Below, piece after piece: positions 8,936 through 17,231 of a DNA stretch of 64,000 bases. Numbering within the stretch: the stretch's first letter is position 1; each line of letters begins with the position of its first letter. The notes under the pieces were generated by a model, which saw only the letters and a list, made by a program, of their open reading frames with translations, was not told the origin of the DNA and did no database searches. Made by a program: the position numbers and the translations under genes. Origin of the DNA: Segetibacter sp. (GTDB lineage Bacteria > Bacteroidota > Bacteroidia > Chitinophagales > Chitinophagaceae); the NCBI GenBank assembly GCA_028288485.1, contig JAQBNO010000127.1:17534-81533 (forward strand), given 5' to 3'.

Positions 8936-10138
8936 ATGTCAAAAAAAGTAGTCCTGGGCTTTAGCGGCGGATTAGATACTTCTTTCTGTGTTAAATATTT
9001 TACTGAAGAAATGGGCTATGAGGTTCATAGCATCATTGTTAATACCGGCGGGTTTACCAAAGATGAATTAAAAAATATTGAACAGCACGCCTATGCATTA
9101 GGTGTAAGCTCACACAAAGCAGTTGAAGCCGAAGAAAGTTATTATAATACGATTATCAGGTACCTGGTTTATGGTAATGTTCTAAAGAATAATACATATC
9201 CTTTGAGCGTAAGTGCTGAACGACTGATACAGGCGCTTCATATTTCCGACTTTGTTGAAGAAATGAAAGCAGATGCTGTGGCTCATGGAAGTACCGGCGC
9301 TGGTAACGACCAGGTGAGGTTCGATATGATCTTCAACATTATGATTCCCGGCGTTGAAATAATTACTCCTATCCGGGATCTTAAACTAAGCCGTGAAGAA
9401 GAGATTGAATACCTGAAGGGTAAGAATGTGAACATGAACTTCGAAAAGTCGCACTACTCTATCAATAAAGGTTTGTGGGGTACAAGTGTGGGCGGTAAAG
9501 AGACTTTAAATTCATATGGAATGTTGCCTGAAGAAGCCTGGCCAACACAGGTAACTGAAAGCGGCACCGAAGAGATCAGGCTTCATTTTGAAGAAGGTGA
9601 ACTTACAGGCGTTAACGGCGATACCTTTGAAACCCCGGTTAAAGCAATTAAATATTTACAGGAAATTGCAGGCGCATACGGAATTGGAAGAGACATTCAC
9701 ATCGGCGATACCATTATTGGCATTAAAGGACGCGTAGGTTTTGAAGCCGCCGCCCCGATGGTTATTTTAAAAGCACATCATGCGCTTGAAAAACACGTTC
9801 TCACTAAATGGCAACTAAACTGGAAAGACCAGCTTGCGCTGTTTTACGGCAACTGGCTACATGAAGGCCAGATACTTGACCCGGTGATGAGGGATATAGA
9901 AGCGTTTCTTAAAAATACACAAAAGACTGTAACCGGCGATGTGTTTGTGCAGTTAAAACCATATCATTTTTATATAACGGGCATTGAATCGAAATTCGAT
10001 TTAATGAACAGCAAATTTGGTAAGTACGGTGAAATGAATAATGGCTGGACAGGCGAAGACGTGCGGGGGTTTTCTAAGATCTTTGGAAACCAGACAATGA
10101 TCTGGCACCAGGTGCATGATTCTGCTACTAAAAGTTAG
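8936..10138 (+). CDS. argG: Argininosuccinate synthase
   Basis: A 400-residue ATP pyrophosphatase that joins citrulline and aspartate to argininosuccinate. The PP-loop LGFSGGLDTS is at residues 7-16. HGSTGAGNDQVRFD (about 121) is the citrulline/aspartate-binding segment, and SHYSINKGLWGTSVGG lies near 180. Its sequence belongs to the subgroup used by Bacteroidota, shorter and divergent from E. coli ArgG. It follows the GNAT gene at 32 bp and is followed by a dispersed repeat and a broken cupin gene before argC. Confidence 0.95.
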   Translation: MSKKVVLGFSGGLDTSFCVKYFTEEMGYEVHSIIVNTGGFTKDELKNIEQHAYALGVSSHKAVEAEESYYNTIIRYLVYGNVLKNNTYPLSVSAERLIQALHISDFVEEMKADAVAHGSTGAGNDQVRFDMIFNIMIPGVEIITPIRDLKLSREEEIEYLKGKNVNMNFEKSHYSINKGLWGTSVGGKETLNSYGMLPEEAWPTQVTESGTEEIRLHFEEGELTGVNGDTFETPVKAIKYLQEIAGAYGIGRDIHIGDTIIGIKGRVGFEAAAPMVILKAHHALEKHVLTKWQLNWKDQLALFYGNWLHEGQILDPVMRDIEAFLKNTQKTVTGDVFVQLKPYHFYITGIESKFDLMNSKFGKYGEMNNGWTGEDVRGFSKIFGNQTMIWHQVHDSATKS

Positions 10139-10143
10139 AAGAA

Positions 10144-10201
10144 TTTGGTAGCCGGCAGTAGTAAGCTGATTACACTCCTGTTGCGTCGCACACTTTTACT
10201 G
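10144..10201 (+). repeat. Dispersed A/B repeat, copy 4
   Basis: Box A TTTGGTAGCCGGC (10144-10156) and box B TTGCGTCGCACACTTTTACTG-type at 10181-10201. It starts 6 nt after the argG stop, inside the arginine operon. Confidence 0.75.
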
Positions 10202-10248
10202 CATCTTTTTATTCAGCAATTATAACAGCGTATTCTAGGTAAAAAAAC

Positions 10249-10611
10249 ATAACTACGAGTGCACCTTTAGTTGTATCCGGGCGTCACCCTTTACATCACT
10301 ACTTTTGGGGTAACAACTGCGAAGCATGAAATGTTGTTGACACTGCTGAACTTTCAGTCAATTATGAAAAGATGCTTGCAGAAACAGAAGAAGTTTTACA
10401 CTATCATAAACTGCACCACAGGGTTTTTTATAGAACCAAAGGCACGGCAATTTTTGAAGTTGACGAAGTGATCCTTATGATTGATCAAGGTGAAGGATTG
10501 CAAATTGAAGCGGGCCGCAGACATCGGGTAATGAATAAGGAACAAACCGTCATTGAGTTTATTGTTTGCGCTCAACCTTCTACGACCGCGGATAGATATA
10601 ACCGGGTGTAG
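10249..10611 (+). pseudogene. Decayed cupin-domain protein gene
   Basis: One reading frame encodes a small cupin but is broken by a TGA at 10327-10329, where the flanking residues (YFWGNNCEA / NVVDTAELSV) suggest an original TGG (Trp). The expected start position, 10249, is ATA; an ATG would fit. Both changes are G to A. After the stop the frame runs intact to 10611 and shows cupin motif 1 (HYHKLHHRVFYRTKG) and motif 2 (GEGLQIEAGRRHRVMN). The ATG at 10372 could still give a 79-residue truncated cupin. It sits between argG and argC, is not part of the pathway, and looks like an inserted gene undergoing loss. The family assignment comes from recalled homologues. Confidence 0.7.
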
Positions 10612-10675
10612 CGCGGAAAGTGCCGATGATAATTATAATTGCAAAATCAGGATTAGGAATTTATAAAAAATTAGA

Positions 10676-11728
10676 ATGACCGAACCAATAAGTAATACTT
10701 CAAGAGAGGGCAACATAAAAGTTGGAATAATTGGCGGAGCCGGTTATACAGGAGGTGAGCTTATTCGACTTTTGATCAATCATCCTAATGTTGAAATCGC
10801 TTTTGTTCATAGTAAAAGCAACACCGGCAAAGATGTTTCTGAAGTTCATGCAGACTTACTAGGTGAAACAGAATTAAAATTTGTGGGTGGAGAAGTCAGC
10901 CCTGAAGGAGGAAGCCTTGCCGATATTATAGATGTTCTTTTTTTATGCGTTGGACATGGTGATGCGAAAACATTTTTGGATGAAACTCCGGGTATAACAG
11001 GAGTTAAGATAATAGACCTGAGCCAGGATTTCCGTCTTAATAAAAATGCTTCGCATTCCGTAGGAAAGTTTGTTTACGGTTTACCCGAACTGAATAAAGA
11101 AGAGATCAGGTCGGCAACAAACGTGGCAAATCCAGGCTGCTTCGCTACTGCAATACAACTTGGATTATTACCACTTGCTAAAGCAGGATTGCTAAAAGAT
11201 ATTTATACAACAGGTATTACCGGTTCTACTGGTGCCGGGCAAAGTCTATCTCCTACTACGCACTTTAGTTGGAGAGCAAATAACATTTCAGCTTATAAAA
11301 CGCTCACACATCAGCATTTAAAGGAAATAAAACAATCGCTTAAACAGCTACAAAATTCTTTTGCAGATCCAGGATCGGGTGGTGGAGGTTTATATTTTGT
11401 TCCATGGCGTGGAGATTTTCCAAGAGGCATTTATATAAGCTCTATTATCGATTGTATTTTATCATTAGAAGAAGTAAACAAATTATATAAAGACTTTTAT
11501 GCCGGTCATCCTTTTACCCATGTGAGTGATAAAATGATTGATATGAAGCAGGTAGTGAACACCAACAAATGTTTGATCTACATCGAAAAAACAGAAGATA
11601 AAATCGTTGTTCATTCAACAATCGATAACCTGCTTAAAGGAGCAAGTGGACACGCAGTTCAAAACATGAACCTGCTGTTTGGCTTAGAAGAAACTACAGG
11701 CTTGAAATTGAAGGCGAACTTCTTCTAG
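10676..11728 (+). CDS. argC: N-acyl-gamma-glutamyl-phosphate reductase
   Basis: A 350-residue NADPH-dependent reductase, the third step of the acylated ornithine pathway. The nucleotide-binding start VGIIGGAGYTGGELIRLL is at residues 16-33, and the catalytic cysteine lies in ANPGCFATAIQL (about 160). Further family blocks are TGSTGAGQS and the late HAVQNMNLLFG. Length matches short-type ArgC. The active-site pattern does not tell acetyl from succinyl substrates; see the ArgF' entry for a hint of succinylated intermediates. It follows the cupin remnant by 64 bp. Immediately after its stop begins a flank of the four-helix-bundle insert. Confidence 0.95.
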   Translation: MTEPISNTSREGNIKVGIIGGAGYTGGELIRLLINHPNVEIAFVHSKSNTGKDVSEVHADLLGETELKFVGGEVSPEGGSLADIIDVLFLCVGHGDAKTFLDETPGITGVKIIDLSQDFRLNKNASHSVGKFVYGLPELNKEEIRSATNVANPGCFATAIQLGLLPLAKAGLLKDIYTTGITGSTGAGQSLSPTTHFSWRANNISAYKTLTHQHLKEIKQSLKQLQNSFADPGSGGGGLYFVPWRGDFPRGIYISSIIDCILSLEEVNKLYKDFYAGHPFTHVSDKMIDMKQVVNTNKCLIYIEKTEDKIVVHSTIDNLLKGASGHAVQNMNLLFGLEETTGLKLKANFF

Positions 11729-11758
11729 GTGTAAGGTTTAGGGCTTAGGGTATAAGGG
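11729..11758 (+). repeat. Left flank of four-helix-bundle insert
   Basis: A purine-rich stretch of degenerate heptamers of the TAAGGTT/TAGGGCT type begins directly after the argC stop. Its reverse complement resembles the CCTTATGCCTTAAACC stretches at 12023-12053 and 12108-12137 on the other side of the insert. Confidence 0.55.
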
Positions 11759-11789
11759 AACCCAAAAGCACAAATTATAAAATTTAAAA

Positions 11790-12003
11790 ATGCGCGATTA
11801 TAAAAAGTTAGAAGTTTGGAAAAAGTCTCGCGAAATGTGCATGTTGATAAAGAACAAAGTTGCTACGAAGTTCCCAAAGTTGTTTTGCTGCTTCTGAACT
11901 GCGTTGTATATCAGCTGAGGAATATGATACAGTAAATAAACTTGTAAACGAAGCCAGTGCTATGCTTATTTCATTCATAAAATGCTTAAGGCCGGATAAT
12001 TAA
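11790..12003 (+). pseudogene. Four-helix-bundle (23S rRNA IVS-type) protein remnant 1
   Basis: The frame begins MRDYKKLEVWKKSREMCM and continues through KFPK, the N-terminal signature of the PF05635/TIGR02436 four-helix-bundle proteins first seen in 23S rRNA intervening sequences. It then shifts frame. The C-terminal helix is found in another frame as ASELRCISAEEYDTV to SFIKCLRPDN, ending at 12003. The central part (two helices, roughly 40 codons) is deleted. So it is a frameshifted, internally deleted gene between argC and argD. Flanks with inverted heptamer-like repeats suggest it arrived as a small mobile unit. Confidence 0.8.
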
Positions 12004-12141
12004 TTGACAATGTAGCATAATGTTCCTACGCCTTATGCGCTAAACCATAAACCTCATGATGATAAAATTTTACGGCCTGATAATTAACTAACAACATGGC
12101 ATAACGTCCCTACACCTTATGCCTTAAACCTTATACCTTTT
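11990..12141 (+). repeat. Tandem imperfect duplication before argD
   Basis: Two copies of a unit of about 70 bp, starting near 11990 and 12071. Both run GGCCxGATAATTAAxT through GCATAA to CCTTATGC and AAACC. The second ends at the argD start codon, so the argD translation start lies at the edge of a duplicated insert boundary. Confidence 0.6.
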
Positions 12142-13350
12142 ATGCAACTATTCGACGTTTATCCTCTCAACGACATTACCATTACTAAAGCCAAAGGTTC
12201 TTATGTATGGGATGAAAATGGCGTCCGGTATTTAGATATGTATGGCGGTCATGCTGTTATAAGCATTGGTCATACTCATCCACACTGGGTAAAGCGAATA
12301 GAAGAACAATTGAGCCAGATTGCATTTTATTCCAACTCCATTAGAATTCCCATCCAACAACAACTAGCGGAAAAGCTGGGAAAGGTGAGCGGTAAGGAAG
12401 ATTATCAATTGTTCCTTATCAACAGCGGGGCCGAAGCGAATGAAAACGCATTGAAGCTAGCTTCCTTTTATAATGGCAGAAAGAAAATAATAGCTTTTAG
12501 CAAATCTTTTCACGGAAGAACATCTTTAGCGGTTGCTGCAACCGATAATCGCTCAATTGTTGCACCCGTTAATGAAACAGACAATGTTATTTTCCTTCCG
12601 TATAACAACGAGCAGGCTTTGGAAAAATGCTTCGCCGAATACGGAAATGAAATATCATCGGTCATTCTTGAAGCCATACAAGGTGTGGGTGGAATTATTG
12701 AGGCATCAAAATGTTTCCTTTTAAAGATCCGTGCACTATGTAATCAATATAATGCTGTTTTTATAGCCGACAGTGTCCAGGATGGATATGGAAGAAGCGG
12801 ACAGTTTTTTGCCCACGATTATGCCGGTGTAAGTGCAGATATCTACACAATGGCCAAGGGAATGGGAAATGGCTTCCCGATTGGCGGAATTTTAGTTGCA
12901 CCAAAGTTCCAGGCGAAACATGGCATGCTGGGAACTACCTTCGGAGGAAACCATTTGGCATGTGCCGCTGCATTGGCAGTGCTCGAAGTAATTGAAAGGG
13001 AAAACTTAATTGACAACGCTAAGGAAACAGGTGAATATTTATTGAGCCAGTTGCAGCAGATAAAAGGAATTGAAAATGTACGTGGCCGTGGATTAATGAT
13101 AGGTTTCAATGTTCCAATTGAGCTAAAGGACCTCAAGAAAAACCTGCTACATAATCACCATATATTTACAGGCGAGGCAAAACCGAACGTAATAAGATTG
13201 CTGCCTTCGCTGGCAATTACGAGGAGTGAAGTAGATGAGTTTATCAACGCGCTTCAGAAGGAAATAGAAACGTTAACCAGTGTAAAAGGCGTGGATCCGG
13301 AAATGGAAAAAGCGAGTGTAGAGGTATTGGCTGAAGTTGGCCGAAGTTAG
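12142..13350 (+). CDS. argD: Acylornithine aminotransferase
   Basis: A 402-residue class III PLP aminotransferase that converts N-acyl-glutamate semialdehyde to N-acylornithine. It shows the PLP phosphate loop NSGAEANENALK (about 97), FHGRT (about 124), the Asp of FIADSVQDGYGR (about 210; usual form FDEVQxGxGR) and the Schiff-base lysine in TMAKGMGNGFPIG (about 239). The E of the common FDE motif reads S here (ADSVQ), as is seen in some ArgD relatives. A C-terminal extension after residue 370 is rich in charged residues. It is preceded by the duplicated insert boundary and followed by a 149-bp gap with a dispersed repeat. Confidence 0.93.
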   Translation: MQLFDVYPLNDITITKAKGSYVWDENGVRYLDMYGGHAVISIGHTHPHWVKRIEEQLSQIAFYSNSIRIPIQQQLAEKLGKVSGKEDYQLFLINSGAEANENALKLASFYNGRKKIIAFSKSFHGRTSLAVAATDNRSIVAPVNETDNVIFLPYNNEQALEKCFAEYGNEISSVILEAIQGVGGIIEASKCFLLKIRALCNQYNAVFIADSVQDGYGRSGQFFAHDYAGVSADIYTMAKGMGNGFPIGGILVAPKFQAKHGMLGTTFGGNHLACAAALAVLEVIERENLIDNAKETGEYLLSQLQQIKGIENVRGRGLMIGFNVPIELKDLKKNLLHNHHIFTGEAKPNVIRLLPSLAITRSEVDEFINALQKEIETLTSVKGVDPEMEKASVEVLAEVGRS

Positions 13351-13431
13351 GCTTCATGGCCGGTAAAAACACCCGGAAGACTTTCTTTCTCCTTTAAAAG
13401 GGGCTTTTATTTGCTCAATATTGTTTTAAAA

Positions 13432-13487
13432 GTACAAGAGAGTGACACAACGATGTATCATTAGTAAACCCAAGTTGGACACATAAA
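13432..13487 (-). repeat. Dispersed A/B repeat, copy 5
   Basis: Box B GTACAAGAGAGTGACACAAC starts at 13432 and a degenerate box A (GTTGGACACATAAA) ends at 13487, 12 nt before the argF' start codon. Confidence 0.7.
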
Positions 13488-13499
13488 TAAAGAAAAGAA

Positions 13500-14471
13500 T
13501 TGAAGAATTTTATCTCCGTTTCTGATGTAATTGACATAAATGCGCTGGTTGCAAAAGCGCTTGCTTATAAAGCAAATCCTTTCAGGGATAAGACAACAGG
13601 AACAAATAAAAGAATAGGTCTATTGTTTCTTAATCCGAGTTTACGAACGAGGTTAAGTACACAGGTGGCGGCTCAAAACCTGGGAATGGAGGCAATCGTT
13701 TTCAATGTAGATAAAGAAGGCTGGGCGCTCGAATTTGAAGAAGGCGCTATTATGAATGGAAACACTGTTGAGCACGTGAAAGATGCGGCACCGATACTTG
13801 GTAACTATTTCGATATTTTATGCATCCGCACTTTTCCTTCGCTGAAGAACCGCGAAGATGATTACAGCGAAATGTACATCAGCCAGTTTATCAAATATGC
13901 CGGTGTACCTGTTATCAGTTTGGAAAGTGCGACTTTGCATCCTTTGCAAAGTTTAACCGATATAATTACTATAAAAGAATTCTTAAATAACTCCCCTTTA
14001 CGAATTGGGGGTAAACCTAAAATTGTGCTTACATGGGCGCCCCACATTAAGCCGCTTCCACAGTGTGTTGCTAATTCATTTTCGCAGTGGGTTACGGCAT
14101 GGGGTGAAGCAGATTTTGTTATAACCCACCCTCAAAATTATGAGCTTGCTGAAAAGTTTACGCAAGGTGCAACGATTACACACAACCAGGACGAAGCTTT
14201 AAAAGACGCAGATTTTGTATACGTGAAAAACTGGAGTGCGTACAATGAATATGGAAAGATGTTCAACAACGACCCTTCATGGATGTTGACAGCAGAGAAA
14301 TTAAGGATCACCAATAACGCGAAGGTGATGCATTGCCTTCCGGTAAGAAGAAATATAGAGTTGAGTGATGAAATATTAGATGGGCCAAATAGCCTGGTTA
14401 CACAAGAAGCTTCTAATAGAGTTTGGGCGGCACAGGCGGTTATAAGCGAACTGCTGAAGCCCCGACCCTAA
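13500..14471 (+). CDS. argF': N-acylornithine carbamoyltransferase (ArgF' type)
   Basis: A 323-residue carbamoyltransferase starting at TTG (MKNFISVSDV). It carbamoylates N-acylornithine to N-acylcitrulline. Motifs: carbamoyl-phosphate loop SLRTRLST (about 47-54), TLHPLQSLTD (about 146), TWAPHIKPLPQ (about 178) and HCLPVRRN (about 280). The residue that separates N-acetyl from N-succinyl substrates, Glu92 in Xanthomonas and Pro90 in Bacteroides fragilis by my recall, aligns with Val90 here (GNTVEH). This favours succinylornithine. The stop codon lies inside a short palindromic repeat (14459-14475) that seems to have replaced the original end. Confidence 0.93.
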   Translation: MKNFISVSDVIDINALVAKALAYKANPFRDKTTGTNKRIGLLFLNPSLRTRLSTQVAAQNLGMEAIVFNVDKEGWALEFEEGAIMNGNTVEHVKDAAPILGNYFDILCIRTFPSLKNREDDYSEMYISQFIKYAGVPVISLESATLHPLQSLTDIITIKEFLNNSPLRIGGKPKIVLTWAPHIKPLPQCVANSFSQWVTAWGEADFVITHPQNYELAEKFTQGATITHNQDEALKDADFVYVKNWSAYNEYGKMFNNDPSWMLTAEKLRITNNAKVMHCLPVRRNIELSDEILDGPNSLVTQEASNRVWAAQAVISELLKPRP

Positions 14472-14475
14472 AGGG
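14459..14475 (+). repeat. CCCGACCCTAAAGGG palindromic repeat at argF' end
   Basis: The sequence GCCCCGACCCTAAAGGG supplies the last codons (KPRP) and the TAA stop of argF'. An inverted relative lies inside the argB N-terminus at 14875-14897. Confidence 0.6.
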
Positions 14476-14525
14476 AGAAGAGAGAAAACCGCAACAGGTT
14501 GAATTAATTTTACAATGTTAATCAA

Positions 14526-14604
14526 TGAAATTTTTTTTAGCCAAAGGGGATTACTACTAGTTAGCTTTTCTAGCGTCGCACTCTTCGACACTTTTTTTAC
14601 AGGC
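14526..14604 (+). repeat. Decayed dispersed A/B repeat, copy 6
   Basis: T-run plus AGCC (14526-14540) and, further on, GCGTCGCACTCTTCGACACT near 14572 resemble box A and box B. The match is weaker than in other copies. Confidence 0.4.
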
Positions 14605-14648
14605 TAAGCAGTATAAAAGGCATTGGGAAACCGAGCTAAGTTAAGGGT

Positions 14649-14828
14649 ATGAGCGCAGTGTATAATAAGAACGAAGAGGAATTGAGAGAGGCCGATGACA
14701 AACAGTTATAAAGGCTTGTCTCCCTTATACAGCCGCAACAATTTATTAAAGACTATCTTTCTAACGAAAGGGAAGATTTGTATCAGGAGTTTTTAAATGC
14801 AGGCTCTGCGAGAAGGAATCCAGATTAA
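14649..14828 (+). pseudogene. 59-codon frame with an in-frame stop, argF'-argB gap
   Basis: The frame begins at an ATG at 14649 (MSAVYNKNEEELREADDKQL), meets a TAA at 14709-14711, and stays open to a TAA at 14826 (ending YQEFLNAGSARRNPD). The continuous frame on both sides of one stop suggests a small protein gene with a nonsense mutation. I do not recognise the family. It is acidic and helix-rich. Chance cannot be excluded for so short a frame, but its position in an operon that has three other broken inserts supports the reading. Confidence 0.4.
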
Positions 14829-14836
14829 TTTTATTT

Positions 14837-15679
14837 ATGAGTGACGGTACAGATTTGCACGATAATAACCGCTTCCCCTTTAGGGGTCGGCAGGGGCTCT
14901 TTGTAATTAAAATTGGAGGCAACGTAATCGATAGTGAAGAATCTCTACAATCGTTTTTAAAAGACTTTGCTGCAATAGATGCAAAGAAAATTTTAATACA
15001 CGGCGGCGGCAAGATTGCTACAAAAATTGGCGAGCAATTAGGAATTCAGTCTAATTATATTAATGGAAGAAGAATAACCGATGATGCAACAATTGACCTC
15101 GTAACTATGGTTTATGGTGGATTGGTTAATAAAAAAATTGTTGCCCGGCTTCAATCCGTAAATTGTAATGCCATTGGTTTAACCGGTGCCGATGGAAATA
15201 TTATTCCTGCAACGAAACGACCCATAAAAGACGTAGACTTTGGGTGGGTGGGAGATGTGGAAAGTTCAATGTTGAATGTTGCAAGTTTACGATCGCTACT
15301 GGAAGCAGCATTTGTACCGGTTTTTGCACCACTTACACACGACCAGGAGGGACATATTTTAAATACAAATGCCGATACGGTTGCTTCAACTTTGGCAATT
15401 GCTTTGTCTGTTTATTACGACGTGAGGTTAATCTATTGTTTCGAAAAGAAAGGCATTTTAGAAAACGTAGATGATGAAAATTCAGTAATCACTTTAATAG
15501 ATAAGCAAGCTTACGGACAACTTTTAAGCGAACGGAAATTGTTTGCCGGCATTATACCTAAAATCGATAATGCTTTTGCGGCAATCGATGCCGGCGTAAG
15601 AGAGGTTCTGGTAGGCGATGCAAAAGATTTAATACGAAATACAACCGAAAAAACGAGCGGAACACTTTTTATAAATTAA
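14837..15679 (+). CDS. argB: N-acylglutamate kinase
   Basis: A 280-residue amino-acid kinase that phosphorylates N-acylglutamate. It shows the ATP site VIKIGGNVID (about 23-32), the substrate loop IHGGGKIATKIGE (about 54), GLTGADGNI (about 115) and the C-terminal NADTVASTLAIAL and GIIPKIDNAFAAI blocks. The conserved domain starts near residue 20; residues 1-20 are unusual because the stretch RFPFRGRQGL is the translation of a palindromic CCCCTTTAGGGG repeat (14875-14897). No other good start lies nearer the domain, so I keep the ATG at 14837. It overlaps argE by one base (TAATG). Confidence 0.93.
   Translation: MSDGTDLHDNNRFPFRGRQGLFVIKIGGNVIDSEESLQSFLKDFAAIDAKKILIHGGGKIATKIGEQLGIQSNYINGRRITDDATIDLVTMVYGGLVNKKIVARLQSVNCNAIGLTGADGNIIPATKRPIKDVDFGWVGDVESSMLNVASLRSLLEAAFVPVFAPLTHDQEGHILNTNADTVASTLAIALSVYYDVRLIYCFEKKGILENVDDENSVITLIDKQAYGQLLSERKLFAGIIPKIDNAFAAIDAGVREVLVGDAKDLIRNTTEKTSGTLFIN
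14875..14897 (-). repeat. CCCCTTTAGGGG palindromic repeat inside argB
   Basis: CCCCTTTAGGGG followed by TCGGCAGGGGC, read in frame as part of the ArgB N-terminus. Its reverse complement matches the argF' end repeat (14459-14475) with a short extra spacer. Confidence 0.6.
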
Positions 15680-16767
15680 TGGAAATTCAGTCGTTATATA
15701 ACCAGGCAGTATACCTTTTGCAACAATTGATTTCTACTGCCTCTTACTCGAAATACGAAGACGGAACTGCAAACATTATAGAAAGTTTTCTGAGGGAAGA
15801 AGGTGTTGGCACAGAAAGAAATTTAAATAACGTATGGGCTGTAAACAAACATTTTGATCCTTCAAAGCCTTCCATTCTTTTAAACTCTCACCACGATACT
15901 GTAAGGCCTAATCCTCAATACACTAAAGACCCTTTTACACCTGTTATCGAAGAAGGAAAGTTATTTGGTTTAGGAAGTAATGATGCTGGCGGCAGTTTGG
16001 TCAGCCTTATTGCCACTTTTCTTTATTTCTATAACCATCATCAACTAAAATACAATCTTATTCTTGCAGCAACTGCCGAAGAAGAGATCAGCGGATACAA
16101 TGGTATCGAGCTTTTGTTGGGGAACAAACTGTTTCAGACAACTTTAGATGGTAAAGAGCCTGATTGTGCAATTGTAGGAGAACCTACAAAAATGGATCTG
16201 GCAATTGCAGAGAAAGGGTTGATGGTTTTAGACTGTACAGCTGTGGGCAAAGCAGGCCATGCAGCCAGGGAAGAAGGAGAAAATGCTGTTTACAAAGTAT
16301 TGAAAGATATTGAGTGGTTTAGAACGTACCAATACCCAAAAGTTAGTGAATGGTTGGGACCGGTGAAAATGAGTGTGACAGTTATCAATACCGAAAATAA
16401 GGCCCACAATGTGGTGCCTTCGACTTGTAGCTTTGTTGTAGATGTAAGAATTACAGAAGTATACAGGCATGAAGAAGTATTTGAGATCATACGTCAAAAT
16501 GTAACAAGTGAAGTAATGCCGAGAAGTATGCGTTTAAGATCTACAGGGATAGATATCAACCATCCATTGGTGCAGCAGGGTATTCGTCTTGGTAAAAAAT
16601 GTTATGGTTCACCCACCAGCAGCGATAAAGCTTTAATGCCTTTTCCTGCGCTGAAATGTGGACCCGGAGATAGTGCAAGAAGTCACACAGCTGATGAGTT
16701 TATCTACCTTTCGGAGATTAAAGACGCGATTGATGTGTATGTGAAGATGTTGAAGGGGGTGCTGTAG
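15679..16767 (+). CDS. argE: M20-family N-acylornithine/acylcitrulline deacylase
   Basis: A 362-residue M20 zinc peptidase. It shows SHHDTVRP (metal His, about 71), GSNDAGGSL (bridging Asp, about 98), TAEEEISG (general-base Glu, about 132), VGEPT (about 164), the dimerisation-domain KAGHAARE segment (about 192) and the late SHTADEFI-like RSHTADEF (metal His, about 338). In this operon it should remove the acyl group from N-acylcitrulline or acylornithine, after the ArgF' step. The start overlaps the argB stop (TAATG), implying translational coupling. Length is typical of the family. Confidence 0.92.
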   Translation: MEIQSLYNQAVYLLQQLISTASYSKYEDGTANIIESFLREEGVGTERNLNNVWAVNKHFDPSKPSILLNSHHDTVRPNPQYTKDPFTPVIEEGKLFGLGSNDAGGSLVSLIATFLYFYNHHQLKYNLILAATAEEEISGYNGIELLLGNKLFQTTLDGKEPDCAIVGEPTKMDLAIAEKGLMVLDCTAVGKAGHAAREEGENAVYKVLKDIEWFRTYQYPKVSEWLGPVKMSVTVINTENKAHNVVPSTCSFVVDVRITEVYRHEEVFEIIRQNVTSEVMPRSMRLRSTGIDINHPLVQQGIRLGKKCYGSPTSSDKALMPFPALKCGPGDSARSHTADEFIYLSEIKDAIDVYVKMLKGVL

Positions 16768-16848
16768 GCTGTTAACAGTTGCCGGATGGCCGTTACCCGG
16801 TTGAACCGGAGCAAATTAAGGGATATATTGAGTGTAGAATACGGCAGG

Positions 16849-17231
16849 ATGAAAAGTTACGGCTATTTAGAAGTGTTCCAGGAATCAAAGCGACTGGCAA
16901 TTGAAATTCATAAAATTTCGCTGGCACTTCCTAAGTTTGAAATGTACGACGAGGAAGTCGAATTAGATGTTCATCGTAAGCGGTAACAATTGCCATAGTT
17001 GAAGGGTAGGGAAGACGGCGATATAAAACGGACCTTTTAAAACAGCTGGTATACAGTCAATCGGAATGTGATGAGACAATTGTACATCTGGATTTTTTAT
17101 ACGAAACAGGATCCTATAAAAATGAAGGAGTATACAGCCAGTTGAAAGATGAATAGGATAATTTAAGCATGCGAATTAATAAGTTTATTCAATGGGTTGA
17201 AAATAACTTAAATGATTTTTCTAAAACATAA
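16849..17231 (+). pseudogene. Four-helix-bundle (23S rRNA IVS-type) protein remnant 2
   Basis: The frame MKSYGYLEVFQESKRLAIEI to LPKFEMYDE matches PF05635 four-helix-bundle proteins. At about 16951 one base is missing. In the next frame the family pattern continues: GSRIRCSS, stop, AVTIAIVEG, stop (TAG where Tyr is expected in EGYGRR), [30 protein letters not shown], stop, then INKFIQWVENNLNDFSKT to a TAA at 17231. That is one frameshift plus three internal stops in a gene that keeps its full length. It lies between argE and argH, with GTTACC-rich stretches on both sides (about 16768-16800 and 17236-17270). The frame is also open upstream to 16786. Confidence 0.85.

Noticed and set aside
10249..10611. 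TGA read as an amino acid (selenocysteine or recoding) in the cupin frame
   Set aside because: Other genes here use TGA as a normal stop (ppk1, PIF1-like helicase), no SECIS-like structure was seen, and neighbouring inserts are also broken by TAA and TAG.
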